Source: Torreya grandis (taxonomy: Eukaryota > Streptophyta > Pinopsida > Cupressales > Taxaceae). From it: a stretch of DNA of 64,000 nt. Below the pieces are notes generated by a model. It was not told the DNA's origin. It did not search any database and saw only the letters and a program-made list of their open reading frames with translations. Position 1 is the stretch's first letter, and each line of letters opens with the position of its first letter. Position numbers and translations under genes: made by a program. Shown piece by piece: positions 48,515 to 60,660 of the stretch. Location: the NCBI GenBank assembly GCA_037957365.1, contig JARHVA010000639.1:4640001-4704000 (forward strand), in the 5' to 3' direction.

Positions 48515-48530
48515 CCCCCCCATAAGTAAA
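48515..48530 (-). other. Polypurine tract of copia D
   Basis: On the minus strand TTACTTATGGGGGG leads directly into TGTTAG of the 3' LTR. Further G-runs appear nearby (48598-48606, 48625-48636, 48682-48688 on the + strand as C-runs). Confidence 0.7.
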
Positions 48531-48799
48531 GCTTAGGTGGATGTAGCAATGGGTCCCAACAAATCAGTCTTGATGAGGTACCCATGTACATAAAATTCCC
48601 CCCCCAAAAAGAGAGAGAAGAGACCCCCCCCCCCAAAAAAAAAAAGTAGAGAGAGTCAGGACTCTGAGTGAGAGGAAGAAGCCCCCCCAAAAGATGAAGC
48701 ATCCCGCAACCACATCAAAGTTTGCAAATGAAGGAACTTGCTCTCAGTGAAGGGTTTGGTGAAGATATCAACAACCTACTTAGAAGTCAGATAGTAGTG

Positions 48800-50250
48800 A
48801 AGGTCAATGAAGTGGGCATGGATGAGCTCTCGAATGTAGTGCATGTGGACCTCTATGTGTTTGGTCTGTTGATGATGGACTAAATTTTGTGAGATCTGAA
48901 TGGCACTCTGGTTGTCACAAAATATGACTAATGGCCATCTGATCTAGATACCAAACTCAGTGAGAAGATTTTGAAGCCAAATGGCCTCAATGGTGGCATT
49001 CATAGCTCCTTGATACTCAGCCTCAATAGAAGATAGAGCAATAGTAAACTACTTACTCAACCAACAAATAGGACCTAAACCAAGTGAGAAGCTGTAACTT
49101 GAAGTAGACTTGTAATCCTAAGAATCTCCTACCCAATCTAAATCTATGTAGCCCACCAAGTCAAGATCAATGCCCATTACATAGTGAATCCCAAAAATAT
49201 GATTACCCTGAATGTAGTGAAGGATCCACTTGTCTACTTTCTAATGCAACTCATGAGGCTCTTGCATGAATCAAGAGATCATGCCTACAACATATGGAAT
49301 GTTGGGTCTTGTATGAGTCAAATAAATGAGACTCCTAACAAGTTGTTGGTACATAGTGCCATTAACAAATGGAGAAGAACACTGAGCCTCAAGTTTGACT
49401 CCAAAAAGAAAGGGAGTCAGAGCAGGCTTATAGTCAGCCATATGACACCTCGAGAGCAAATCTAGAGAATACTTGGACTATGCGATGGTGATCTCAGAAG
49501 AAGACTGATAGATCTCAATCCCAAGAAAGTAATGCAACAAGCCCAAGTCAGTCATCAAAAACCTATCATGAAGGGTAGTTTTGATAGCCCCAATAGTTGA
49601 TGAACTCCTTGTGATCAACAATTCATCAACATACAAAACCAAAAATAGGAGTGAATCATCTTACTATAAAATATAGACATTGCGATCAAAATGGAATTGA
49701 GTGAACCCAACTGATAGAAGGAAGGATTCCATCTTGGCATACCAGGCCTGAGGAGCCTGTTTGAGGCCATAGAGAGACTTCTAAAGAGGGTACACAAGTG
49801 AAGAATATTAAAGGAACCCTTTTGGTTGCTCCATGTAGATCTCCACTTGAAGGTCAATATGAAGAAAATCACTCTTCACATCCATCTAGTGTACTTTCCA
49901 ATAATTAGTTGCATTAATAGAAAAAACAAGTCGAATGGAATTCGTTTAGGCAACTAGTGCAAAAGTCTCAGAGTAGTCAATCTTAGGAACCTGGGAGAAT
50001 CCTTTGGTGACCAAGCGAGCCTTATGCTTATCAATTGACCCATCTACTAAAAATTTTGTCTGATAGATCCACTTACATCAAACAAGTTTTACTCCCTTAG
50101 GAAGAGGGACAAGATCCCAAGTGTGGTTCCTCATCAAAGAACTATAATCCTCTTGCATAGTTATATCCCACTTAGGAATACCAGAATCCTCATGAAAAGA
50201 CTATGGATTTAAGGTAGTAATAATGAAGACATGTGGAACATTTTGGAACT
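48800..50250 (-). pseudogene. Reverse transcriptase and RNase H of copia D
   Basis: The minus strand gives GSIDKHKARLVTKGFSQVP (~50035-49980), MDVKSDFLHIDLQVEIYMEQ (~49890-49830), LYGLKQAPQAWYAKMESF (~49780-49725) and the catalytic motif LYVDELLIT (~49640-49610), where the second Asp of YVDD is Glu. Downstream: LLHYFLGIEIYQSS, SLIYLTHTRPNIPYVVGMIS (~49330-49271), then RNase H blocks DWVGDSYDYKSTSSYSFSLG (~49130-49070), ALSSIEAEYQGAMNATIEAI (~49045-48985) and DNQSAIQISQN (~48920). Single stops interrupt most blocks. Confidence 0.9.
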
Positions 50251-50699
50251 ATGAATGAGTCTGCCTGGTGTCTGATGGATCTCCAACCCAATCACTTGCA
50301 GACTGCAATGTTGGTATAGCTTAAAGTAGACCAGAAGATGGAGAATCTTGAGGATAATCATCAACCTCTGAATGATGACTAGGAGAGGAATGAGTTGAGT
50401 CCTTTGAATCACTCTCTACATCAGAAGTGGAGGTAGAATACTACTCAGGTGAATTTGACTCATCAGAAGATCCATCATGTATCTCAAGTGACTCTAATGT
50501 CAAATTAGAAGGAGTTGGAAAAGTGATAGAAAGTGACCTCGAAGAGCCCTCCTCAAACTGAACACTCCTCTCAATAATAAATCATGTGTAGTAGGGTGGA
50601 ACAACTGATAATCCTTCACACCATCAGGATAACCTACAAATATATAAGGTCTACTCTGTGGATCTAAGGCCTTGCATTTCTCTGCAAGAATGTGGGCCC

Positions 50700-51480
50700 A
50701 TGCAGGAGAACCAAAAACTCAAAAGTGCTTAACTGATGGTTTTCAACCACTCTAAGCTTCAAAAGGAGTGACTCTCTTCAAGGCTTAATGAGGAACATAG
50801 TTCTGGATATAACAAGCACAGTTAATGGACTCTGCCCAATACTATGGTGCAATAGATCTAGAGTGAATCATGCAGTTTGTTATTTCCTTCAAGGACGTAT
50901 TCTTTCATTCTATAAAACCATTATACTAAGGATTGTATGGAACTAAATGCTGTAAATCAATCCCCTCTGAAGTATAAAACCTCTAAAATTTATGGTTGAC
51001 ATACTCACCACCATTGTCAGTGCGCAAAACTTTGGTGGCTCTCCCAGATTGCTTCTCTACAAAAGTTTTAGAGTCCTAAAAATGATAAAATCCCTATAAC
51101 TTCTATTTGAGAAAGTACACCCAAGTATATCAAGAAAAATCATCAATGAATGTGAGGACATAACAGGTCCTGATGAAATAAGGATGCTGAAATGGACCAA
51201 CCAAATCACTGTGAAGTAACTCCAATATCTGTGAAGCTCTCCATGCCTTCCCTTTATCAAAATTTTCTTTAGGATGCTTATCAATAATTTACCCTAGGAA
51301 AACACCACCTGAAAACTAAATTGAAGGTAACCCTATGACCATGATCTATTGGTTGAGTTGTTACAAGTAGCGGAAGTTAAGATAGCCAAACCAATCGTGC
51401 CATAATCTACTCACATCATTAGAATGAGTGAGCAAAATAGTCGAAGGAGGATTAGGAACAAAGTGAGAAAATAGATAGAG
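50700..51480 (-). pseudogene. Integrase of copia D
   Basis: The pre-integrase zinc region reads LWHDWFGYLNFRYL (~51395-51354), with Tyr replacing one zinc His. The core contains KHPKENFDKGRHG, then SGPVMSSH and FIDDFS-like frames separated by frameshifts (~51270-51100). The second catalytic Asp lies in RTDNGGEYVNHKF (~51030-50990). Later comes YNGFIE.KNTSLKEI around the catalytic Glu (~50930-50885) and VFGSPAWAHILAEKCKALDP (~50720-50660). It would insert copia cDNA but is broken by stops. Confidence 0.85.
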
Positions 51481-51594
51481 CTGTGACTGATGATCTGGTC
51501 TCCCAACGACAACTATAGAACCACTGTGTAACTCAGGAATCTCCACTGAATCAGGATTAAACTCAACCTGCATACCTGAACCTGTGTGAGTGAT

Positions 51595-51830
51595 CTAGTA
51601 TATTGATAAGAGATTAGTTGATAATGAGGGCACACAAAGAACATCATGGAATGTGTCATCCCTAACATCAATAGACCCTCTCCCACACACCTCAATAAGA
51701 GTGTCATCACCCATCAAAATAGAAGGCATAGTACACGGCTCCAAAGATACAAGTTCTTCCTTAGATGAAGCCATGTGGTACAAAGCACCTAAATCAAGAA
51801 CCCAAGTGGATGGTGAAGAAGTAACTGCAG
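51595..51830 (-). pseudogene. Aspartic protease of copia D
   Basis: The minus strand gives STWVLDLGALYHMASSKEEL (~51814-51755). The active-site Asp-Ser-Gly is Asp-Leu-Gly here. It is followed by ILMGDDTLIEVCGRGSIDV and DVLCVPSLSTNLLSIY (to 51598), a well preserved copia protease-linker pattern. Confidence 0.88.
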
Positions 51831-51984
51831 AAAGGGCCTTGCCCTTTCCTTTGCCCTTAATATTTATTTTGCCTTATTAGACCCCTTAATAGAACTCTGT
51901 TTGATAGACTCAAGGACAATAATATTATTTTTTTCAAGAATGTGTGTCAAGTGATCAATTTGTTTCTTCAGACATTATGTTCAT

Positions 51985-52797
51985 CATGACTGGGTCTTTT
52001 ACAATAGGCACATTGGACCTTCTCTTTATTAGGCTTGTCACCCTTAGAAGATTGGGACTCATTAGTTACTTTTGAAGCAATGATATCTAATCCTTCTTCT
52101 CCTTGCTACTCTTATGTTTCTTATCCTTACTATTATTGTTACTACTTTATCCTTTCTATTCTTTTGTGCCTTGGTTGGCAGCCAAGGCATGTGACTTAGA
52201 GGACTTAAGAGTGTGCATCTGGATTAGCTTGTCCTGTTCCTGAGTGAGACTAACAGTAAAATCATCTAAAGATGGCATGGTGAATTGAGTACCAAGTGCA
52301 CCCTTAGTAACATAGAAGGTAGAAACAAATGCAGAATATTCTAAACTTAGCTTAGAGAGAATACTGAGAATTAATTGTTCATCTTTCTTTTCAATTCCAC
52401 ATTATTTTAACTATAGCCTTAGTGATTTTAATTTACTGAAGAAATCCTAGATTGTGTTGAAATTTCTTGGACTTAAACTAATTAGTCCATTTTCCAACAT
52501 ATGACCTCTCATTGAATCTTGTGTGCCAAATAGTTTTTCTAGTTTTATCTAGATTTCATTTGGTGTATTGAAAGACTCAATGTGAAAGAGCAAATCAAGA
52601 GAAATAGACAAACACAATGTTCTATATGCTTCATCACATTTGTTAAACCACTTAGGCTTATCTTCATCTTTAGCAGGTTCAATTTCAAGTCCCATAGTTA
52701 TCCTATTTAATCCTACTTTCCTTAAGTGAATTGTCATGTGTGATTTCCACTCAAAGTAATTGTATGGATTTAGGATGGGCAGATTTGTTTAATCCAT
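51985..52797 (-). pseudogene. Gag of copia D
   Basis: Starts at the ATG whose complement ends at 52797. After an early TAA it continues with NPYNYFEWKSHMTIHLRKVG and AKDEDKPKWFNKCDEAYRTL, then LCLSISLDLLFHIESFNTPN (open 52737-52549). It goes on through LEKLFGTQDSMRGHMLENGL to a zinc knuckle CAYCKRPSHDEHNV (~52016-51975), where a one-base deletion removes the last Cys from frame. This is the typical copia (UBN2/Retrotran_gag) arrangement. Confidence 0.88.
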
Positions 52798-53938
52798 GAT
52801 GAAGAAATGCAGAGAAGAAATGCCCAAAAGGAGAGAACCCAACCAAGACAACCCCCCCTTTTCACTCAATCAAAGAACCCCCCTAGGAAAATATGTTTGG
52901 CACTTTATATTAGTGCGTTTACAACTGCTACTAGCAAGAAACACTAAGTGGTCTTGATTTCAATGCATTACAAAACCTTCATTAAGATCATAAGTTGAAA
53001 ATACAACTTTGGCTTAATATCTAGAGAAATAAATAGCACCATTGTGATCTACTCAAAAAATAATGCACTTTCAAAAAAGTAATCTCCTCGATATGAGGTC
53101 ATATGTGAAATTTATGATCCTCTCAAGTTCCCAAAATGAGAACTGTGTAATGCCACAATTGAGAATCTACAATTTCTTAAAAACCTTAGCATCAACAATC
53201 AAAAAACATCTGTACTAGTGCATAGAGAATGTAAAAATAGCCAAAATCAAAAAATAATTCGTGGGAAAAGGAGTCCGTATGAGCAAGAATGGAGCATTTG
53301 AAAACTACCTTCAAAATTGCAACTGCCAATAAAGAGGGGTCCTACTGTAGCTTTTTTAGCATGTTTCTACAAAATATATAGACTGGATGCAAAAAATGAA
53401 AGATACCCATATGGTTTTTCTATGCTACGAACAAAGCCTAGAATGCATTTTTCTTATAGATGTACAAAAGATGTTGCTCCAATGTAAACATAATGCCTTT
53501 AGCTACAAAAAATGACCCCAGTAAACAAAAAATGACATGCAAAGGCTGAATCAGATGCTAGAACCTGCAATATTGATTCAAAAGATCAAATATGTAAGCT
53601 GGTTGTCAGATTTGAGCTCGAAACCCTAGTTCCACAATTGTGTATGTTGATCTCCAATTTTGGTGAAATGAAAGCCAAATCTGACTTTCTGAAGCCTCTT
53701 GGACGTGTTGGAATAGCTAGAAATGCTACTAATATAACTAGAAATGTTTAAATCATCTAGATTTCATAAAACACATGTGCAACCCCGGAGATTAAAAAAG
53801 TTTCTGTCAAACTTTCCTGATTCTCACGCTCATCCGAAGATGCAAGAGAAGAGCATACTATGTTTTTCAAAAAAATGTAATAATCTTTATTAGCCCACCC
53901 CACCAAGGAAACTAAAATTTACTCTTACACATAGAACA
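52798..53938 (-). other. 5' leader of copia D
   Basis: About 1.1 kb between primer site and gag with no open frame. This is unusually long for a copia leader, but nothing in it can be assigned to another element. Confidence 0.6.
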
Positions 53939-53950
53939 AATCTGATACCA
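53939..53950 (-). other. Primer-binding site of copia D (initiator-Met tRNA)
   Basis: On the minus strand TGGTATCAGA follows the LTR end ATTCTAACA directly. Confidence 0.92.
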
Positions 53951-54405
53951 TGTTAGAATCTAAAAAGATTATTAACCCAGAAAACTAGTGCAAAAGAATA
54001 GATATTTAAACTATGAATGCAAATGATACGAAATCAAAATAGCAACATATAGTTAGTATCCAAGAGAGTAATAAAAATTTTAGAAGCAAAATAGCATTAA
54101 GAGAATGCAAAATCAAAAAAAGATACAAAATAAAAGCCAGGTAGCATTCTTATATAGACTATGAAGAGGGAGGAGGTGTCAACACTGACCAATCAGGAGC
54201 AACCATCTATCAGACTAAAGATAGAAAAGTATCTTCCCAAGATAGCTAATAGATGCTCACGTGTAGGAAGGTGACGCCTCATAATCCTCTCACCTAATAA
54301 GACATGCTTTATTAACCTAAGTGAGATTAATAGAAGTGTAGGAAAAACCTAGGAATGTAGGGGAAAATAAATAACCCAATTAGGAGATAAAAACATACAC
54401 TAACA
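53951..54405 (-). repeat. 5' LTR of copia D
   Basis: 455 bp with TGTTAG...CTAACA ends. Partner of 48061-48514. Confidence 0.95.
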
Positions 54406-54410
54406 TTAAA

Positions 54411-54910
54411 AAACTAATTCTATATGTTATTAGTATTCTTCCTCATCCTTAGAATAAATCAAGATGTCATCAAGAAAGACCAACACAAAGTGATCTAGAT
54501 AATCTCTGAACACACTATTCAAAAGATTCATGAATGTTGTTAGAGTATTTGTTAATCCAAATGGTAACACTATGAATTCTTAGTGCCCATATATACTCCT
54601 GAATGTTGTTTTCAAAATATCCTCTTCATGGATCCTCAATTGGTGATACCATGCACTAAGATTAATCTTATAAAAGACTATGTCTCCTCGTATTTGATCA
54701 AAAATATCATCAATGCATGGTAATGTATGTCTATTTTTAAACGTTACTTTATTTAACATCATTTAGTCTATATACAAGCAAAGATTGTTATCCTTCTTCT
54801 TAACAAAGACACATGAAACACCCCATGGTGACACATTTGGTCAATTCAGACCTTTTGACAACTCCTGAATTTGTGCCTCTAACTCAACCAATTCAGTGGT
54901 TGTCATTTTA
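54411..54910 (-). pseudogene. C pol, RT N-terminal half
   Basis: The minus strand reads TTTELVELEAQIQELSKGLN, then VSPWGVSCVFVKKKDNNLCL (~54830-54780), [20 protein letters not shown] and [20 protein letters not shown] (~54757-54625). It continues with [20 protein letters not shown] and [20 protein letters not shown] (~54490-54435). The double Asp of the active site is intact, which is the only RT in this window where it survives. Copia D interrupts about 15 codons further on. Stops occur at the IDY motif and at YGH. Confidence 0.9.
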
Positions 54911-56350
54911 TATGGCACCTTAGAATATGATTTCGATTCAAGTATGATATTGATTGAGAAATCAAACTCATGTTTAAGTGCTAATTCTAGTAATTCTTTT
55001 ATAAATATGTCAAGGAAGTTTGTAAAAAAATGATAATATTTGATAGATGGTTGACAACCCTTCCTATAATAGTAATTCTTCCATCTTATTTATCTTAATG
55101 ATAGATGATTGACATCCCTTCCTTTGAGCTTTATTGAGTTGAATTATAGAAATTTACCTTAGTTTCAACTCCCTTCTCTCACCTTGAAGTTGTATCTGAT
55201 TTCCAAAATCATCTTGACACTCAACCTTCTTTATAAATTAGTCAACCTTGACTTTATGCTTTGGAAGCCAATTGACTCTTAGGATCACATCATATGATCT
55301 TAACAATGCTTCATAGATATATACCATTAGAGTGAACCCAAACAATCTAATATCTACTTTTACTAAACACTTATCAACTTTGACCTATGACTCATTCTCA
55401 TATTATAGCAACCATGTTTTTTCCATTACTCTAGCCATTATAGACAATTTGCTAAGCACTCTAGGAGTAATAAAACATTATGTAGCTCATGTTTTAATTA
55501 AAATAAAAAATGCATGATTGAACAAAATACTTGATAATTCTATAGGCAAAGCCTAATACTTAGCCTATCAATTGTCAATAGCTACATGAATTCATTATTG
55601 AAACATACCTTATTGAGAATATGAACCTTTGTTCTTAGATTTGCCCTAAGGAAATTCTCATTCAAAGTGGACACCTTAACAAATGAAACAACCTCTAACC
55701 AATCCTTTCTTCTCAATCTGTTGTTTCCCTTAAAACTAACCCTAAAACCATTACACATCTTCTTGTTCCTTGAACCACTACTGAACTTGGGATTCTGATT
55801 CTTGAACTAACCCTTGGAATCTCTACTCTTCTCCTTCTAGTTATTTTTCTTTAAATTTGCTTTAGAACTTCCAAATTTCATTTTAAACTTATCTCTTACT
55901 TGAGTAAGAGATTTTAGTTTTTGTTCTTGCTCGACCACCTGATCCATGGTAGATGGACCATGCACATATACTCCATCGCCTATTGAGAGTTTCAATCCCA
56001 TGATGGAATTTTTGATTCTAAACCTCTCATCTACTTGATACAAAGGTACATAATTAAGAAGCTTGGTGAATTACTCTTAATATTTATTTGCTGACAAAAC
56101 TTCTTTCTTAAGATTTTAAAAATTCATAAGCTTTTGGTCAAAGTACAACTAGGGAAGCCATCATGACCTAAATAGTGTCACAAATTATTCTCAAGTGGTG
56201 GTGGTTGAGTCATGGTTCATATCAAGCTTCTTATTTACCCACCAAGTCATTGTTTCACCAGCAATATGATAAGCTCTCCAAATTGCTTTCATGACTTTTG
56301 AATAATTCTAAATCTTGAAATACTTATGTTCATGTTAAAAATTGTATGAT
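54911..56350 (-). pseudogene. C gag and protease region
   Basis: The protease end reads YDVILRVNWLPKHKVKVD (~55300-55247). The N-terminal active-site part (~55450-55560) is too decayed to read. Gag lies at 55836-56340: KAIWRAYHIAGETMTWWVNK and LDMNHDSTTTT (~56290-56200), then the open block ERFRIKNSIMGLKLSIGDGV and VHGPSTMDQVVEQEQKLKSL (56025-55910). This order matches the rest of element C. No zinc knuckle could be confirmed. Confidence 0.75.
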
Positions 56351-56362
56351 TAATGATTCAAC

Positions 56363-59028
56363 CCTTTTGCCTATTGTGAATTTCAAGTTAGAATCATACC
56401 AGTCTAATCATGGGGTTCTAAAGGTTTGTTTATGATCCTAAAGACACGAGGGTTTTTTTATAAGTTCTCAAAAATAATCAACAAGTTATCAAACGTAACT
56501 TATTCTATTATAACAATCATAAATCCATTTATCAAATTATGAATTAGTTAAGATGTGAATCTCTAATCTATTATATCCAAGAAGAAAAATAGTCTCTTGA
56601 AGAATAGAAATCCGATGCGATAAATATTTATATATCCAATAATATCTTGCTTCTTGTTGTAATTTCTCAAAGTTTATTCCAAAGAAATTAGAAGTAGACA
56701 GATTAAGGATAAGAGAAAAAGATTCAATCATGTAGACAAGAGAGTGAGGCAACAAATGATAATCAAACAAACTAAGAAAAAAGAAACAACTAAGTTATAA
56801 AACTAATTAAGATAAAATACTCTAATTGAAGTAAACTATAAAGAAGAAGACAAGAGACTTAAAATATTAAATAATTTCAAAACTAAACCTAAACCAAACA
56901 AAGGTTAATAATCTAAAGAATCAAATAGATCTAAAACCTATTTAAATTAAGTCTGGTATAATGTAATCTAAAGGGACCTAAGCTATAAAACTAAAAACTA
57001 ATTGCCAAGTGACTTAAAGTAAGCATAAAATATTATTAAGTAAAACACAAACTAATTATAAATTGAATATGATTAAACTTAAACTATAAATAAATCTAAA
57101 GAAAATAGTGATCTAAGAAGGACTTAATATTAGCTAAATAAAGAAAAGAACATAACTAATTAGAAACTAAAAAGGAAATGAACTAAACTAATACTAAAGT
57201 TAAGAAGATAATCAGAAACTAGGATGAAATCAGATTTAGAAAAGAACTAAAGATCAAATTATATTAAAGTTAGAGTCAAATACATTACAATAAAGACTGT
57301 GAGTCTCAAAGGAGAGTCGTCTTAGCAAAAAATAAAAATTTTATTGAGAAAACTGATATTCTTCCTTTATAAAAACTTGAATGATAACTTTACAGTCAAA
57401 AGAGATCAATGAAGTGTCAAAAAATAAAAAAATATTCATCATTATTCAGGTTAAAAACTTAGAATCTATGTTAGTACTACAAGTAGAAATCATCAAAAGA
57501 TGGTAAGCTTAGCAATATGTGGATAATCGGTACTAAATAATAAATAAAGCTAGATATACCTATGTTACATAAGTAATTACTCAACCATTAGATAAAGAAC
57601 CATTGAGTCTATCTACAAAATTTGTATTATCTCAGAAGATTCGTATGGAAAGAAGAAAGAAGAATGATTGAATTCAAAAAATGTCTAAGTCCTCAATACC
57701 TATTGTTCTTCCATCTTCAAATGAGTCCTTTATAACTATTTATACCTTCAAACTTAGTTACAATTAAGTTATAACTAACTTTAGTTAGTTATTAGTGTAG
57801 AGAGGATTACAAATCAAGTTAGTTAAGCATTAGTCCATAAACAATTAAACATGCATAAAGAACTAACTAACCAAGCTTATCTATTCTTATGTGAATTACA
57901 AAGGATAGCAAGAAATAAATGAAAGGAAACAACACCATATTACATTGCCAAATGGATTCACCATACCCATGTGGCTCAAAAACATGTTCTCCCTTGATCA
58001 AAAAACCTTGTCTTTATCAACAATGGTGGTAAGATCCTCTAATGCCTCAAGAACACTCTATAAAACCTAGGATCTTGGTTCCAAATCACTAAATTAGCCT
58101 ATCAATAAAGCTTTCAAACAAAATCTATGATCTAACACAAAGCCTTATGGAAACAATTTAGCATTATAACTTTGAATAATTCAAGCTTTGAAGATATTTG
58201 GGCAGAATAACCTTGCACCAAAATAGCTTAGAAATGATGTTCATGGCCTTTCTATTTATAAATTTTTAAGATTGGTCAAGATCAACCTAAATTGTCCATC
58301 TTGAGATGAAGATGTGTGGTTGAGGATAATCGTAATATTTATAATTAAATCTATAATTATCTTCGTCATGACCTTGGAAGAAAGGGGATTGAAGAGGTAT
58401 GGGAGGTAGTAACTAGGCATGGGTGACCCATAATCTTGATATTTATGGCCTAGGGATGTCTTCTCAAGAAATGATGTCACCAAATGATGCAGTTAATAGG
58501 AATAAATTTTCAAAAATAAATATTCAACAACTATCATGGAAAATTCACTTAAGCTCTTGATTTGGATTAATTAGCCTTAAATAAGGTTAATTAACATCTT
58601 TGCAATTATTTGAAAATTGGCCCTCAATTAATCAAAATGGTCAAAAAGTCATATTACTGAGTTGTAATTTGAGTGGAAAGGAAATGGAAGGTGATGTTAG
58701 ATGCATTGGAGCTGTATTCCCATTTAAGATATATCTAACACAAAATACCAAAGGTACGTGACATGCACTGATGAATTAGAAGAAAAGAGTGATCTAGAGC
58801 ATAAAAGGTGAAATCATCATTTTGACTCAAAATGAATTGATCAAAATTAGTTGTCTCATAAATTATTGCCTTATTTAGGGATACTTTGACCTAAATTTGC
58901 ACTTGTAAATGACAATTTCAAACCATTTAGCACATTTTATGGATTTTGACCTAAAATGTGCATTTGAATACAATTCAAGTAAGATTGACAATTTCAACAT
59001 AGATGGTGTTAGGAATTAGATGTCTACA
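56363..59028 (-). repeat. Putative 3' LTR of minus-strand element E (left boundary uncertain)
   Basis: On the minus strand, AAATAGGGGGAAAA is followed by TGTAGACATCTAATTCC starting at 59028, the pattern of a polypurine tract and LTR start. Within it a minus-strand TATAAATA (57738-57745) could be the LTR promoter. The far end may be near TGTGAATTTCAAG at ~56363, where gypsy C gag homology stops, but there is no partner LTR to prove it. Short frames inside show no domain. Confidence 0.5.
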
Positions 59029-59042
59029 TTTTCCCCCTATTT
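59029..59042 (-). other. Polypurine tract of element E
   Basis: AAATAGGGGGAAAA on the minus strand next to the putative LTR start. A near copy (TATAGGGGGAAAACC) lies at 59591-59605, inside the element. Confidence 0.55.
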
Positions 59043-60311
59043 GAGAAGGTGTAGCGAGACATTCAAGTGAAGCAACATCTTTTCAAAGAAAATAGTTTTC
59101 AAGATTAAATTGGAATAGACCCATGATGCCCCCTAGAGAGGACATACTAGGATGAAAGAGAAGGATGAACTCTCAAAAAGAGAGAGAAAGTGAGAGATTA
59201 ACCCATGGAATAGATTACATCTAGACAAGCTAATGCTTGCACACATGATTACCATCAATCATAGGAAGAATGGGAAAGATATAATCTATAAATATAAGGG
59301 ACACACTGTAAACGTACCTAATTTGAGAGTACAAGCTACATGATTACGACATTGATCAATCTTGAGACAAGTTGTACACTAAAATATTTACATCATGGGA
59401 TTTAATGTGGAGAGCTTGGAATTAGAGGAAAAGAGATAATGTTCTAATTTAGGAAGGTAAGCACCACTAGAATTGGGTCTCTAAAGAGAATATAATAAGT
59501 ACTCTAGTATAGTAGATTTCGTCATGATAAAATAGGTGTACCCTAGTAGGGTGAATCCTGAACATTGATAAAAAAAATAAAGAATGGTTTTCCCCCTATA
59601 GAACTGATTTGATTCAGATGTGGTTTAGTTGTTGGGCTCTAGCATGGGTAATTTGACAAGAAAAAATAGATCAAAAATATAACTAAAAAAATAGGTTAAA
59701 ACAAGTAGGCAAAAACATATATGCGATGGTGTAATGGCTTAGAAATCCATATAAAGCTAAGAATATGAGAATGCACAAAGTGATGGGAGAGATAAAAAGA
59801 AGAATGGAGATGGCCAAGCTGACCTCAATAGAAATTGAGCACTGCGTACATAGTTTCATGGACTCATATTCCTACATGAACTTTAGACCAATGTAGTTCA
59901 CCCAAGTTTAGAAGAGAATGGAATGAGGAATGATGAAAAATGACCAAGAATTGATTAGACTCACAATTTATGCAAAGAGATACACATCTAAACATAGACT
60001 TGAGTATGAAAATGCATGTTTCTTAGAATCCTAATTCCATATCATGAGCTTAGGTTTTACAAAGTGTTCTTGAGAATCATTCATCAGAACTGATGTTGAC
60101 GTTAAGACTTTGAAACCTGAGCACAAAGTGATTGTTATAGCAAAAAAAAATTAGATATTTAAGTATGAATAACTTATAGTGACATAATATTCCAATTGCA
60201 TTGAGCCAGTTCAAATGTGAATATATATAACTAGGGATAATGGTAAAATAATGACTAAAACTAGAGTTATAGAGATTTACATTTAATAAAAAATCAAAAT
60301 ACAAAGAAAAA

Positions 60312-60343
60312 GATAAACATAAACATAAACATAAACATAAATG
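60312..60343. repeat. (ATAAAC)n short tandem repeat
   Basis: Four consecutive ATAAAC units followed by a partial one. Confidence 0.85.
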
Positions 60344-60349
60344 AACCTA

Positions 60350-60660
60350 ACTTGAAATCAAGATATAATCTATCAAGACTTAAGTAGGAACACAAATGTT
60401 TAAACACAAAAGGCAAAAACATCTTAATGACATGAAACTAAGATATGAATAATCAAGATCCATGTGGACCATCAAGACTTTGTTGAACACAAAAGAGAAA
60501 AGCACAATCAAATAGAAAAATAAGACACCAACAACAATCAAATAAACAAAATGGTCTAAGAATAATGTAGTAACATAGGATCAAAATATAAATAATCAAG
60601 ATCCATGTGAATCATCAAGATGTTCTAAAATATAAAAGAGATAAACAAAAAATAATCAAG
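60350..60660. repeat. ~140-bp degenerate tandem repeat, two to three copies
   Basis: AATCAAGATCCATGTG(G/A)A followed by CATCAAGA, a TGTT word and an A-rich AAAGAGA stretch occurs at ~60452 and ~60593. A weaker version (GAAATCAAGATATAATCTAT) lies at ~60354. Confidence 0.6.

Larger units (their letters stand above)
48061..54405 (-). mobile_element. Ty1/copia element 'D', complete structure, nested in C
   Basis: Identical terminal motifs TGTTAG...CTAACA mark two LTRs (48061-48514 and 53951-54405). By eye I count about 35 differences in ~454 bp between them (about 8%), so the insertion is old. Target duplication is TTACA/TTAAA with one mismatch. On the minus strand the initiator-Met primer site follows the 5' LTR and a G-rich tract precedes the 3' LTR. 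Internal order is gag, zinc knuckle, protease, integrase, RT, RNase H, which is the copia order. All domains contain stops or frameshifts. Confidence 0.95.
45775..56350 (-). mobile_element. Ty3/gypsy chromovirus 'C', split by copia element D
   Basis: The minus strand reads gag (about 56340-55840), protease (~55600-55200), RT (54900-54411), then copia D, then the rest of RT (48055-47860), RNase H, integrase and a chromodomain (to ~45890). The two halves rejoin across D with 5-bp flanks TTACA (48056-48060) and TTAAA (54406-54410). A 5' LTR is not recognisable. Element E's putative LTR begins near 56363. Confidence 0.85.

Noticed and set aside
48445..48702. 85-codon minus-strand frame with Gly-rich run
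   Set aside because: It spans the 3' LTR edge and polypurine/G-run zone of copia D and is not a protein.
51653..51880. 75-codon plus-strand frame inside copia D
   Set aside because: Antisense of the copia protease-integrase linker.
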